Origin: Paraburkholderia adhaesiva
GTDB lineage: Bacteria > Pseudomonadota > Gammaproteobacteria > Burkholderiales > Burkholderiaceae
Assembly (NCBI RefSeq): GCF_021390575.1
Contig: NZ_JAJEJQ010000004.1
Span: forward strand, 372,001 to 436,000
Reading direction: 5' to 3'
DNA length: 64,000 bases
Positions within the stretch are counted from its first letter, which is position 1. The number at the start of each line of letters is the position of its first letter. The notes under the pieces are model-generated. The model was not told where the DNA came from, did not search any database, and saw nothing but the letters and a program-made list of their open reading frames with translations. The position numbers were made by a program, and so were the translations under genes. This document shows positions 44,201-46,730 of the stretch, one piece after another.

Positions 44201-46018
44201 GACGCGAACGGCACGATCGACACCAGCAATGGCGGCACGACCGATGTCAACGGCAGCCTGGATAACAACGGGACGGTGGCCACCGACAACGGCTCGCTGA
44301 ACGTCAACGGCAGCGTGGACAACAACGGCACGCTGAACACGACGGGTGACAATGGCACCACCAATATCGGTGGCGACCTGAACAACAGCGGCAACGTCAG
44401 CACGACCGACAACGGCACGCTGAACGTGTCGGGCAACGTCACGAACGACGCGAACGGCACGATCGACACCAGCAATGGCGGCACGACCGATGTCAACGGC
44501 AGCCTGGATAACAACGGGACGGTGGCCACCGACAACGGCTCGCTGAACGTCAACGGCAGCGTGGACAACAACGGCACGCTGAACACGACGGGTGACAATG
44601 GCACCACCAATATCGGTGGCGACCTGAACAACAGCGGCAACGTCAGCACGACCGACAACGGCACGCTGAACGTGTCGGGCAACGTCACGAACGACGCGAA
44701 CGGCACGATCGACACCAGCAATGGCGGCACGACCGATGTCAACGGCAGCCTGGATAACAACGGGACGGTGGCCACCGACAACGGCTCGCTGAACGTCAAC
44801 GGCAGCGTGGACAACAACGGCACGCTGAACACGACGGGTGACAATGGCACCACCAATATCGGTGGCGACCTGAACAACAGCGGCAACGTCAGCACGACCG
44901 ACAACGGCACGCTGAACGTGTCGGGCAACGTCACGAACGACGCGAACGGCACGATCGACACCAGCAATGGCGGCACGACCGATGTCAACGGCAGCCTGGA
45001 TAACAACGGGACGGTGGCCACCGACAACGGCTCGCTGAACGTCAACGGCAGCGTGGACAACAACGGCACGCTGAACACGACGGGTGACAATGGCACCACC
45101 AATATCGGTGGCGACCTGAACAACAGCGGCAACGTCAGCACGACCGACAACAGCACGCTGAATGTCAACGGCAGCGTCACGAACGACGCGAATGCCACGC
45201 TGGACACGACGGGCAACAGCACGACCAACATCGGTGGCGACCTGAACAACAGCGGCAATGTCGGCACGACCGACAACAGCACGCTGAATGTCAACGGCAG
45301 CGTCACGAACGACGCCAATGGCACGCTGGACACGACGGACAACAGCACGACCAGCATAGGTGGCGACCTGAACAACAGCGGGTCAGTCACCACCGATGAC
45401 ACCAGCACACTTAACGTTGCCGGCAACATCAGTTGCGACGGAGAGATGAACGGAGTGAGTTGTGGGAACAGCTCAGGCAATGGTTCGGGTGGTGGCGCGG
45501 TCGATGACAACAGTAATGGTTCGGTTGGCGGCTCGGTCGATGACAGCGGTAATGGTTCAGGTGGTGGTGGCTCCGGCGGCGGCAGCAATGCCGGTGCGAT
45601 CGGGGGGGGGGTCGGTGGTGCTGGCCTGCTTGGTCTGGCCGGTTGGCTCTTCTGGTACGACTCGACGCACGACTGGATTCTCGAGAGTCCGCAGGCACTG
45701 ACGGTGGATGCGGGAGACTCCGTGCTGTGGGTGGACGCTACCCTGGACTATGTCGAGGTTGATGCGTTCAAGCATCGTGCGATTGTGCGCCTGCACACGA
45801 GAACCGGGCTCATCGAACGCAATCTGGCCTTCAAGGACCGTGCGGACGGAGTGGACCATTTCGAGGCAGACGACGCGGTGGCGAAGATGCATTCGTCACT
45901 CTCGTTCAACCACGAAACCCGCGAGTACTTCTTCGAGGAAAGTGGCGTGAAGGATGGTAAGCCGTACACCGTCAAGGCACACGGCTGGCTGAAGTCGCGC
46001 ACCGCGTTGATGCAGTAG
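17288..46018 (+). CDS. Giant two-partner secretion adhesin (FHA/HMW-like TpsA), 9,576 residues
   Basis: This is a secreted filamentous haemagglutinin-like exoprotein in one open frame. Residues 1-70 form an extended signal peptide (MNKGRFRKIFSKRLGMLVAVEE, later a hydrophobic core ending TVLA). Residues about 71-330 are the TPS domain with INWNTFSIGSGDTVQF, NRVVGGVPSNIQG and NANGILFGSGAVVNVG. GNGGFIETSGHDLEV and GQWLIDPTDLTISSG close the secretion head, as in HMW1 and FhaB. Residues about 440-2325 are variable beta-helix repeats with many G-N/G-T turns. Residues 2326-9295 are 85 tandem 82-residue units. A Gly/Ser/Asp-rich hinge, a hydrophobic segment (GAGLLGLAGWLFWY) and a soluble 120-residue tail follow. 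No VENN motif or CDI toxin is present. The dedicated transporter and an N-glycosyltransferase follow downstream, so the role is probably glycosylated attachment or biofilm fibre. Confidence 0.93.
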   Translation: MNKGRFRKIFSKRLGMLVAVEETATSQGKQPGQGNGNGAATPVVGRAVVSLLSSICLALLLADPRTVLATTLPTGGQVVAGQASISESGNTMTVTQSTQRGVINWNTFSIGSGDTVQFIQPSVTSQTLNRVVGGVPSNIQGQLLANGQVLIQNANGILFGSGAVVNVGSLLATTKNIDPTQFMAGDTLNLSSTGINAGIVNDGTINAKGYVTLVADQVKNTGTITVPNGTVVLAAGDSATVALDNGQGISVTLNNATANALVDNSGNIQTGNGAVLLTARGADTVLETVINMSGVVKAGTVVADAGNTGDAIVTGQIDASNTTAGGVGGTVVITGDRVGILGNASINVSGDAQGGTVILGGDTLNHVPNSSAASLISDVNFANLTVVGSGATIDAGSAHGNGGFIETSGHDLEVQGNITAAAPNGVGGQWLIDPTDLTISSGTDANYSGNLGDGTFSGGSNSTATVSNTTISNTLSSGTNVTITTASSGSATGNITQQAGADIVDTCTSETSLTMLANGSINLSGNITSTGGGALDLNLTADIGNNGTGSVTTAATSTIGLSGGTLNIWGNTTNTSTIAVNLSGSLNNIGGGSIAGSANSNTGVYLGSALNFGAPGTLNITGSTSATGVGYGVYVNGALNVSAGTVTINGSSASTTCVAVAVNAPLNVTGGNLTITGTSTASTGSANGVNLSGAVSVAGNGSLNVTGLSYGATGTGVYMNAPVTISGGSVMFNGTGGFGCATSSGNGVQLVGNVSVSNNGALNITGTGLGTGTAMGVYVNGNLSVADSTTMISGTTNGSNQGVCVSGCVAVSGSGNVTIAGTSNSGVGVCISGNNVTVSDTGVLNIAGKSGSGTGMCVSGNVVVNGSGNAVISGASNSGTGVCISGNNNLSASDNGTLNITGTSNSTTASTGVCISGASENVTVSGNGTLSINSTANNSTGTGLSFYNPVKVADNGTLNLVGVVGGTQDGVDFQGGVTVSGNGTLNVFGQSKGGFGVYSSSTNGGINVSGGNVSIFGVSNTSAGVETPAVTSQVLTVSGGNVTISGQSNSGDGVDLFGCSTITGAGSSLTITGISNTGAGIIRSCAGSAPMNISDGATVLMNGTSNSNNGVVLNGLNNISGGHFTVIGTTYGNAAGVLEGTVGSPNFTVSNGGSADVIGTAYGSTGYGVNVGSGLTITVNGSSTANITGYADGNGTAVLMGGSLNVVDTANVSINGTSNGGGLGTTVTGCVTVNGSAVVDIAGNSGGNGTGVNLGGCVTVNGSGVLDVAGNSGGNGTGVNLGGCVTVNGTGALDIAGTSGANGTGVNVGGCVTVDGSGALDVTGNSAGNGTGVAFSGKSNNVTGNGTLNVTGQSDGGSGVSFSGCATVSSNGALNISGSSNISNGVSFNGSIATTGAGSTNVTGVSNGAGAGIQFSSSQGNISVNAGSVVFNGTSNTGQGLNVGTNVAVSGTGSVTLIGMTSNGGIDGVDLCGSLSISGNGTLNIAGTTASTTGNSSGVALNLSKVTQSGGTFTVTGVAEGSGYGISFIGSPSSYVVNAGNVVFNGTSNTGHGLSLPSNISLGANGNGSLTLIGNTQSDSIDGIDLAGNVSVSGNGALNVIGSSNGGYGVFVNTSLNVSGGNLAVSGTSDTNTGVYFAANLTDNVAGNGTLNVTGDSTSGSGIVFSGNTNFNLSGNGAVNLTGSGSGDNGTGISFGNNLTVAGTGSVTANGNGGVYANGVVAVSGNATVTLDGTSDTYDGVSLGGGAAVTGNGNLTLIGASDSGTGLNLSQSVTVSGNGTLNATGMSNTGTGVSQDVNSSLNVNGSGNVSLAGTASGNGTGVRLNGSTNVSDNATLNINGSSVDGIGVLESMTPHATMNISGNAVVNAFGSSVNGTGNDFNGDTQITGNGALNLAGTSVNGTAVELSANLSATNNGTITVSGNSTSGTGFQEDVGSSLTLGGNATANISGNSSTGDGVDLIGNTTLTGNATLIVQGSSDSGNGLGLGGTLKSASGTNVSLEGTSNTGAAIYLGAGDGLTLDGNTTMNMSGSSNAGTGVELGNVTVTDTASLNVTGNTVTGTGVSQDVNGSLNVNGSGNVSLAGTATGNGTGVRLNGSTNVSDNATLNINGSSVDGIGVLESMTPHATMNISGNAVVNAFGSSVNGTGNDFNGDTQITGNGALNLAGTSVNGTAVELSANLSATDNGTITVSGNSTNGTGFQEDPGSSLTLGGNATANISGNSSTGIGAELNGTTTVSGNGTISVSGDSGTNTGVEIGSNGSTDATDNGTIAIQGDSTSGTGVENNGSINTDNGTTHITGNSASGTDVANNGTISTSDNGSTTITGNVTNDANGTIDTSNGGTTDVNGSLDNNGTVATDNGSLNVNGSVDNNGTLNTTGDNGTTNIGGDLNNSGNVSTTDNGTLNVSGNVTNDANGTIDTSNGGTTDVNGSLDNNGTVATDNGSLNVNGSVDNNGTLNTTGDNGTTNIGGDLNNSGNVSTTDNGTLNVSGNVTNDANGTIDTSNGGTTDVNGSLDNNGTVATDNGSLNVNGSVDNNGTLNTTGDNGTTNIGGDLNNSGNVSTTDNGTLNVSGNVTNDANGTIDTSNGGTTDVNGSLDNNGTVATDNGSLNVNGSVDNNGTLNTTGDNGTTNIGGDLNNSGNVSTTDNGTLNVSGNVTNDANGTIDTSNGGTTDVNGSLDNNGTVATDNGSLNVNGSVDNNGTLNTTGDNGTTNIGGDLNNSGNVSTTDNGTLNVSGNVTNDANGTIDTSNGGTTDVNGSLDNNGTVATDNGSLNVNGSVDNNGTLNTTGDNGTTNIGGDLNNSGNVSTTDNGTLNVSGNVTNDANGTIDTSNGGTTDVNGSLDNNGTVATDNGSLNVNGSVDNNGTLNTTGDNGTTNIGGDLNNSGNVSTTDNGTLNVSGNVTNDANGTIDTSNGGTTDVNGSLDNNGTVATDNGSLNVNGSVDNNGTLNTTGDNGTTNIGGDLNNSGNVSTTDNGTLNVSGNVTNDANGTIDTSNGGTTDVNGSLDNNGTVATDNGSLNVNGSVDNNGTLNTTGDNGTTNIGGDLNNSGNVSTTDNGTLNVSGNVTNDANGTIDTSNGGTTDVNGSLDNNGTVATDNGSLNVNGSVDNNGTLNTTGDNGTTNIGGDLNNSGNVSTTDNGTLNVSGNVTNDANGTIDTSNGGTTDVNGSLDNNGTVATDNGSLNVNGSVDNNGTLNTTGDNGTTNIGGDLNNSGNVSTTDNGTLNVSGNVTNDANGTIDTSNGGTTDVNGSLDNNGTVATDNGSLNVNGSVDNNGTLNTTGDNGTTNIGGDLNNSGNVSTTDNGTLNVSGNVTNDANGTIDTSNGGTTDVNGSLDNNGTVATDNGSLNVNGSVDNNGTLNTTGDNGTTNIGGDLNNSGNVSTTDNGTLNVSGNVTNDANGTIDTSNGGTTDVNGSLDNNGTVATDNGSLNVNGSVDNNGTLNTTGDNGTTNIGGDLNNSGNVSTTDNGTLNVSGNVTNDANGTIDTSNGGTTDVNGSLDNNGTVATDNGSLNVNGSVDNNGTLNTTGDNGTTNIGGDLNNSGNVSTTDNGTLNVSGNVTNDANGTIDTSNGGTTDVNGSLDNNGTVATDNGSLNVNGSVDNNGTLNTTGDNGTTNIGGDLNNSGNVSTTDNGTLNVSGNVTNDANGTIDTSNGGTTDVNGSLDNNGTVATDNGSLNVNGSVDNNGTLNTTGDNGTTNIGGDLNNSGNVSTTDNGTLNVSGNVTNDANGTIDTSNGGTTDVNGSLDNNGTVATDNGSLNVNGSVDNNGTLNTTGDNGTTNIGGDLNNSGNVSTTDNGTLNVSGNVTNDANGTIDTSNGGTTDVNGSLDNNGTVATDNGSLNVNGSVDNNGTLNTTGDNGTTNIGGDLNNSGNVSTTDNGTLNVSGNVTNDANGTIDTSNGGTTDVNGSLDNNGTVATDNGSLNVNGSVDNNGTLNTTGDNGTTNIGGDLNNSGNVSTTDNGTLNVSGNVTNDANGTIDTSNGGTTDVNGSLDNNGTVATDNGSLNVNGSVDNNGTLNTTGDNGTTNIGGDLNNSGNVSTTDNGTLNVSGNVTNDANGTIDTSNGGTTDVNGSLDNNGTVATDNGSLNVNGSVDNNGTLNTTGDNGTTNIGGDLNNSGNVSTTDNGTLNVSGNVTNDANGTIDTSNGGTTDVNGSLDNNGTVATDNGSLNVNGSVDNNGTLNTTGDNGTTNIGGDLNNSGNVSTTDNGTLNVSGNVTNDANGTIDTSNGGTTDVNGSLDNNGTVATDNGSLNVNGSVDNNGTLNTTGDNGTTNIGGDLNNSGNVSTTDNGTLNVSGNVTNDANGTIDTSNGGTTDVNGSLDNNGTVATDNGSLNVNGSVDNNGTLNTTGDNGTTNIGGDLNNSGNVSTTDNGTLNVSGNVTNDANGTIDTSNGGTTDVNGSLDNNGTVATDNGSLNVNGSVDNNGTLNTTGDNGTTNIGGDLNNSGNVSTTDNGTLNVSGNVTNDANGTIDTSNGGTTDVNGSLDNNGTVATDNGSLNVNGSVDNNGTLNTTGDNGTTNIGGDLNNSGNVSTTDNGTLNVSGNVTNDANGTIDTSNGGTTDVNGSLDNNGTVATDNGSLNVNGSVDNNGTLNTTGDNGTTNIGGDLNNSGNVSTTDNGTLNVSGNVTNDANGTIDTSNGGTTDVNGSLDNNGTVATDNGSLNVNGSVDNNGTLNTTGDNGTTNIGGDLNNSGNVSTTDNGTLNVSGNVTNDANGTIDTSNGGTTDVNGSLDNNGTVATDNGSLNVNGSVDNNGTLNTTGDNGTTNIGGDLNNSGNVSTTDNGTLNVSGNVTNDANGTIDTSNGGTTDVNGSLDNNGTVATDNGSLNVNGSVDNNGTLNTTGDNGTTNIGGDLNNSGNVSTTDNGTLNVSGNVTNDANGTIDTSNGGTTDVNGSLDNNGTVATDNGSLNVNGSVDNNGTLNTTGDNGTTNIGGDLNNSGNVSTTDNGTLNVSGNVTNDANGTIDTSNGGTTDVNGSLDNNGTVATDNGSLNVNGSVDNNGTLNTTGDNGTTNIGGDLNNSGNVSTTDNGTLNVSGNVTNDANGTIDTSNGGTTDVNGSLDNNGTVATDNGSLNVNGSVDNNGTLNTTGDNGTTNIGGDLNNSGNVSTTDNGTLNVSGNVTNDANGTIDTSNGGTTDVNGSLDNNGTVATDNGSLNVNGSVDNNGTLNTTGDNGTTNIGGDLNNSGNVSTTDNGTLNVSGNVTNDANGTIDTSNGGTTDVNGSLDNNGTVATDNGSLNVNGSVDNNGTLNTTGDNGTTNIGGDLNNSGNVSTTDNGTLNVSGNVTNDANGTIDTSNGGTTDVNGSLDNNGTVATDNGSLNVNGSVDNNGTLNTTGDNGTTNIGGDLNNSGNVSTTDNGTLNVSGNVTNDANGTIDTSNGGTTDVNGSLDNNGTVATDNGSLNVNGSVDNNGTLNTTGDNGTTNIGGDLNNSGNVSTTDNGTLNVSGNVTNDANGTIDTSNGGTTDVNGSLDNNGTVATDNGSLNVNGSVDNNGTLNTTGDNGTTNIGGDLNNSGNVSTTDNGTLNVSGNVTNDANGTIDTSNGGTTDVNGSLDNNGTVATDNGSLNVNGSVDNNGTLNTTGDNGTTNIGGDLNNSGNVSTTDNGTLNVSGNVTNDANGTIDTSNGGTTDVNGSLDNNGTVATDNGSLNVNGSVDNNGTLNTTGDNGTTNIGGDLNNSGNVSTTDNGTLNVSGNVTNDANGTIDTSNGGTTDVNGSLDNNGTVATDNGSLNVNGSVDNNGTLNTTGDNGTTNIGGDLNNSGNVSTTDNGTLNVSGNVTNDANGTIDTSNGGTTDVNGSLDNNGTVATDNGSLNVNGSVDNNGTLNTTGDNGTTNIGGDLNNSGNVSTTDNGTLNVSGNVTNDANGTIDTSNGGTTDVNGSLDNNGTVATDNGSLNVNGSVDNNGTLNTTGDNGTTNIGGDLNNSGNVSTTDNGTLNVSGNVTNDANGTIDTSNGGTTDVNGSLDNNGTVATDNGSLNVNGSVDNNGTLNTTGDNGTTNIGGDLNNSGNVSTTDNGTLNVSGNVTNDANGTIDTSNGGTTDVNGSLDNNGTVATDNGSLNVNGSVDNNGTLNTTGDNGTTNIGGDLNNSGNVSTTDNGTLNVSGNVTNDANGTIDTSNGGTTDVNGSLDNNGTVATDNGSLNVNGSVDNNGTLNTTGDNGTTNIGGDLNNSGNVSTTDNGTLNVSGNVTNDANGTIDTSNGGTTDVNGSLDNNGTVATDNGSLNVNGSVDNNGTLNTTGDNGTTNIGGDLNNSGNVSTTDNGTLNVSGNVTNDANGTIDTSNGGTTDVNGSLDNNGTVATDNGSLNVNGSVDNNGTLNTTGDNGTTNIGGDLNNSGNVSTTDNGTLNVSGNVTNDANGTIDTSNGGTTDVNGSLDNNGTVATDNGSLNVNGSVDNNGTLNTTGDNGTTNIGGDLNNSGNVSTTDNGTLNVSGNVTNDANGTIDTSNGGTTDVNGSLDNNGTVATDNGSLNVNGSVDNNGTLNTTGDNGTTNIGGDLNNSGNVSTTDNGTLNVSGNVTNDANGTIDTSNGGTTDVNGSLDNNGTVATDNGSLNVNGSVDNNGTLNTTGDNGTTNIGGDLNNSGNVSTTDNGTLNVSGNVTNDANGTIDTSNGGTTDVNGSLDNNGTVATDNGSLNVNGSVDNNGTLNTTGDNGTTNIGGDLNNSGNVSTTDNGTLNVSGNVTNDANGTIDTSNGGTTDVNGSLDNNGTVATDNGSLNVNGSVDNNGTLNTTGDNGTTNIGGDLNNSGNVSTTDNGTLNVSGNVTNDANGTIDTSNGGTTDVNGSLDNNGTVATDNGSLNVNGSVDNNGTLNTTGDNGTTNIGGDLNNSGNVSTTDNGTLNVSGNVTNDANGTIDTSNGGTTDVNGSLDNNGTVATDNGSLNVNGSVDNNGTLNTTGDNGTTNIGGDLNNSGNVSTTDNGTLNVSGNVTNDANGTIDTSNGGTTDVNGSLDNNGTVATDNGSLNVNGSVDNNGTLNTTGDNGTTNIGGDLNNSGNVSTTDNGTLNVSGNVTNDANGTIDTSNGGTTDVNGSLDNNGTVATDNGSLNVNGSVDNNGTLNTTGDNGTTNIGGDLNNSGNVSTTDNGTLNVSGNVTNDANGTIDTSNGGTTDVNGSLDNNGTVATDNGSLNVNGSVDNNGTLNTTGDNGTTNIGGDLNNSGNVSTTDNGTLNVSGNVTNDANGTIDTSNGGTTDVNGSLDNNGTVATDNGSLNVNGSVDNNGTLNTTGDNGTTNIGGDLNNSGNVSTTDNGTLNVSGNVTNDANGTIDTSNGGTTDVNGSLDNNGTVATDNGSLNVNGSVDNNGTLNTTGDNGTTNIGGDLNNSGNVSTTDNGTLNVSGNVTNDANGTIDTSNGGTTDVNGSLDNNGTVATDNGSLNVNGSVDNNGTLNTTGDNGTTNIGGDLNNSGNVSTTDNGTLNVSGNVTNDANGTIDTSNGGTTDVNGSLDNNGTVATDNGSLNVNGSVDNNGTLNTTGDNGTTNIGGDLNNSGNVSTTDNGTLNVSGNVTNDANGTIDTSNGGTTDVNGSLDNNGTVATDNGSLNVNGSVDNNGTLNTTGDNGTTNIGGDLNNSGNVSTTDNGTLNVSGNVTNDANGTIDTSNGGTTDVNGSLDNNGTVATDNGSLNVNGSVDNNGTLNTTGDNGTTNIGGDLNNSGNVSTTDNGTLNVSGNVTNDANGTIDTSNGGTTDVNGSLDNNGTVATDNGSLNVNGSVDNNGTLNTTGDNGTTNIGGDLNNSGNVSTTDNGTLNVSGNVTNDANGTIDTSNGGTTDVNGSLDNNGTVATDNGSLNVNGSVDNNGTLNTTGDNGTTNIGGDLNNSGNVSTTDNGTLNVSGNVTNDANGTIDTSNGGTTDVNGSLDNNGTVATDNGSLNVNGSVDNNGTLNTTGDNGTTNIGGDLNNSGNVSTTDNGTLNVSGNVTNDANGTIDTSNGGTTDVNGSLDNNGTVATDNGSLNVNGSVDNNGTLNTTGDNGTTNIGGDLNNSGNVSTTDNGTLNVSGNVTNDANGTIDTSNGGTTDVNGSLDNNGTVATDNGSLNVNGSVDNNGTLNTTGDNGTTNIGGDLNNSGNVSTTDNGTLNVSGNVTNDANGTIDTSNGGTTDVNGSLDNNGTVATDNGSLNVNGSVDNNGTLNTTGDNGTTNIGGDLNNSGNVSTTDNGTLNVSGNVTNDANGTIDTSNGGTTDVNGSLDNNGTVATDNGSLNVNGSVDNNGTLNTTGDNGTTNIGGDLNNSGNVSTTDNGTLNVSGNVTNDANGTIDTSNGGTTDVNGSLDNNGTVATDNGSLNVNGSVDNNGTLNTTGDNGTTNIGGDLNNSGNVSTTDNGTLNVSGNVTNDANGTIDTSNGGTTDVNGSLDNNGTVATDNGSLNVNGSVDNNGTLNTTGDNGTTNIGGDLNNSGNVSTTDNGTLNVSGNVTNDANGTIDTSNGGTTDVNGSLDNNGTVATDNGSLNVNGSVDNNGTLNTTGDNGTTNIGGDLNNSGNVSTTDNGTLNVSGNVTNDANGTIDTSNGGTTDVNGSLDNNGTVATDNGSLNVNGSVDNNGTLNTTGDNGTTNIGGDLNNSGNVSTTDNGTLNVSGNVTNDANGTIDTSNGGTTDVNGSLDNNGTVATDNGSLNVNGSVDNNGTLNTTGDNGTTNIGGDLNNSGNVSTTDNGTLNVSGNVTNDANGTIDTSNGGTTDVNGSLDNNGTVATDNGSLNVNGSVDNNGTLNTTGDNGTTNIGGDLNNSGNVSTTDNGTLNVSGNVTNDANGTIDTSNGGTTDVNGSLDNNGTVATDNGSLNVNGSVDNNGTLNTTGDNGTTNIGGDLNNSGNVSTTDNGTLNVSGNVTNDANGTIDTSNGGTTDVNGSLDNNGTVATDNGSLNVNGSVDNNGTLNTTGDNGTTNIGGDLNNSGNVSTTDNGTLNVSGNVTNDANGTIDTSNGGTTDVNGSLDNNGTVATDNGSLNVNGSVDNNGTLNTTGDNGTTNIGGDLNNSGNVSTTDNGTLNVSGNVTNDANGTIDTSNGGTTDVNGSLDNNGTVATDNGSLNVNGSVDNNGTLNTTGDNGTTNIGGDLNNSGNVSTTDNGTLNVSGNVTNDANGTIDTSNGGTTDVNGSLDNNGTVATDNGSLNVNGSVDNNGTLNTTGDNGTTNIGGDLNNSGNVSTTDNGTLNVSGNVTNDANGTIDTSNGGTTDVNGSLDNNGTVATDNGSLNVNGSVDNNGTLNTTGDNGTTNIGGDLNNSGNVSTTDNGTLNVSGNVTNDANGTIDTSNGGTTDVNGSLDNNGTVATDNGSLNVNGSVDNNGTLNTTGDNGTTNIGGDLNNSGNVSTTDNSTLNVNGSVTNDANATLDTTGNSTTNIGGDLNNSGNVGTTDNSTLNVNGSVTNDANGTLDTTDNSTTSIGGDLNNSGSVTTDDTSTLNVAGNISCDGEMNGVSCGNSSGNGSGGGAVDDNSNGSVGGSVDDSGNGSGGGGSGGGSNAGAIGGGVGGAGLLGLAGWLFWYDSTHDWILESPQALTVDAGDSVLWVDATLDYVEVDAFKHRAIVRLHTRTGLIERNLAFKDRADGVDHFEADDAVAKMHSSLSFNHETREYFFEESGVKDGKPYTVKAHGWLKSRTALMQ
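20972..21295 (+). repeat. Four 81-bp tandem repeats in the adhesin stalk
   Basis: Four consecutive 27-residue units (GCVTVNGSGVLDVAGNSGGN and a GTGVNLG end) start at 20972, 21053, 21134 and 21215. They are similar but not identical, unlike the 246-bp array. Each carries one Cys at the same place. Confidence 0.9.
22661..23946 (+). repeat. Pair of about 476-bp near-identical direct repeats, 810 bp apart, in the adhesin stalk
   Basis: Copy A is about 22661-23136 and copy B about 23471-23946. Both encode GVSQDVN.SLNVNGSGNVSLAG through SLTLGGNATANISG with only a handful of differences (for example S to G after DVN, and V to P before GSSLTL). This is a recent segmental duplication just before the main array. 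Confidence 0.9.
24263..45172 (+). repeat. Tandem array of 85 units of 246 bp within the adhesin gene
   Basis: Each unit encodes 82 residues beginning NVTNDANGTIDTSNGGTTDV and ending NVSTTDNGTLNVSG. Unit starts recur exactly every 246 nt from 24263 to 44927. By eye the units are identical in DNA, not just protein; only the last one departs (NST and NVNG near its end). Two shorter, diverged units follow to about 45420. Each unit has 13 N-X-S/T sequons (residues 1, 7, 21, 27, 34, 40, 46, 50, 55, 65, 69, 75 and 79 of the unit). The array is 20.9 kb, 73% of the gene. Copy number may be mis-assembled. Confidence 0.93.
45602..45611 (+). repeat. G10 homopolymer in the adhesin coding sequence
   Basis: Ten consecutive G residues encode Gly-Gly-Gly plus the first base of the next Val, immediately before the hydrophobic segment and C-terminal domain. 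Slippage would drop the last roughly 135 residues, so it is a candidate contingency tract. Confidence 0.75.
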
Positions 46019-46028
46019 TGGCTGGTTT

Positions 46029-46078
46029 GCCGTACCGGAACAGGGAAATCCCGCGCTGTCCCGGTACGGCGGCGTTTT
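46029..46078 (+). terminator. Rho-independent terminator after the adhesin gene
   Basis: Arms of 15 bp (46029-46043, GCCGTACCGGAACAG, and 46056-46070) have one mismatch and are followed by GGCGTTTTAT. The hairpin is 10 nt downstream of the adhesin stop. The transporter gene 650 bp later therefore probably has its own promoter. Confidence 0.8.
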
Positions 46079-46106
46079 ATCTGCCTTGTGTTTTTCGCTG
46101 CCGGAC

Positions 46107-46568
46107 GTGCGGTTTGCCGGCCTGGTGATGGACGACGTGATGTGAAACCACTCGACCTTCAGCAAGAACGGTGACCGGCTGCTTGAGCACGACGTCATCG
46201 TGGGGTTGTTCAACGAGGCGGTCGAGATGGCGCTCGCACGTGGCTACCTGCCGGACGAGAATTTCAGCGCGGATGGCACACTGATTCAGGCGTGGACCGG
46301 ACACACGCGCTTTGTGCGCAAGAACTAACCGGATGACGATGCGTCACGCGATGGCGGTACGCGTCAGCGTGAGCGCTGTCACGGTGGGAAACGTAGCAAC
46401 GAGATGCACAGGATTGAGCAAGGACAGCCAGACGGAACTGTTTCGCAGAACCATCGCACCAGTGCGCTGCTTTACTACATCGGGCACCTCCTCACGGATA
46501 TCCGGCATGGTCTGGTCGTGAATGCGCAGGTGACGCAGGTAAGTGGCGGTACGGGAGGCTGCGGCTGA
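46107..46568 (+). pseudogene. IS5-like transposase remnant with in-frame stops
   Basis: One frame shows an eroded IS5/IS1182-like transposase: RFAGLVMDDVM, then TGA at 46143-46145, NHSTFSKNGDRLLEHDVI, DENFSADGTLIQAWTGHTRFVRKN, TAA at 46326-46328, PDDDASRDGG, GGKRSNEMHRI and ALLYYIGHLLTDIRHGLVVNAQVTQVSG, then TGA at 46566-46568. Both ends are missing. It sits between the adhesin and its transporter and may have separated a once continuous operon. Confidence 0.8.
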
Positions 46569-46730
46569 AATGCTCGCGACACAGCACAATTTATTGACGT
46601 CCCGATTACGGTTGGGGTTGATTTGAGAGATTCAGGAAATTTAGGCCTGCATGAGAAACCGGTCTGACCGTAGTGATCCGTTTTGGGTTGCGTGCGCGCA
46701 TGTGCAGATTACCCCAGGCAGGTGAGAGTT

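Noticed and set aside
24263..45172. Regular repeats that might suggest a CRISPR array
   Set aside because: The units are 246 bp and contiguous, with no spacers, and all are coding.
23317..45588. An antisense open frame of 7,423 codons opposite the repeat array
   Set aside because: It exists only because the 246-bp unit is divisible by three and lacks a stop in that antisense frame; the product is a monotonous Leu/Pro/Val/Ser repeat with no domain, and codon use fits the plus strand.
45430..46018. Possible CDI toxin at the end of the giant exoprotein
   Set aside because: No VENN-type delimiter, no toxin motif, and no immunity gene follows; the next features are a terminator and IS debris.
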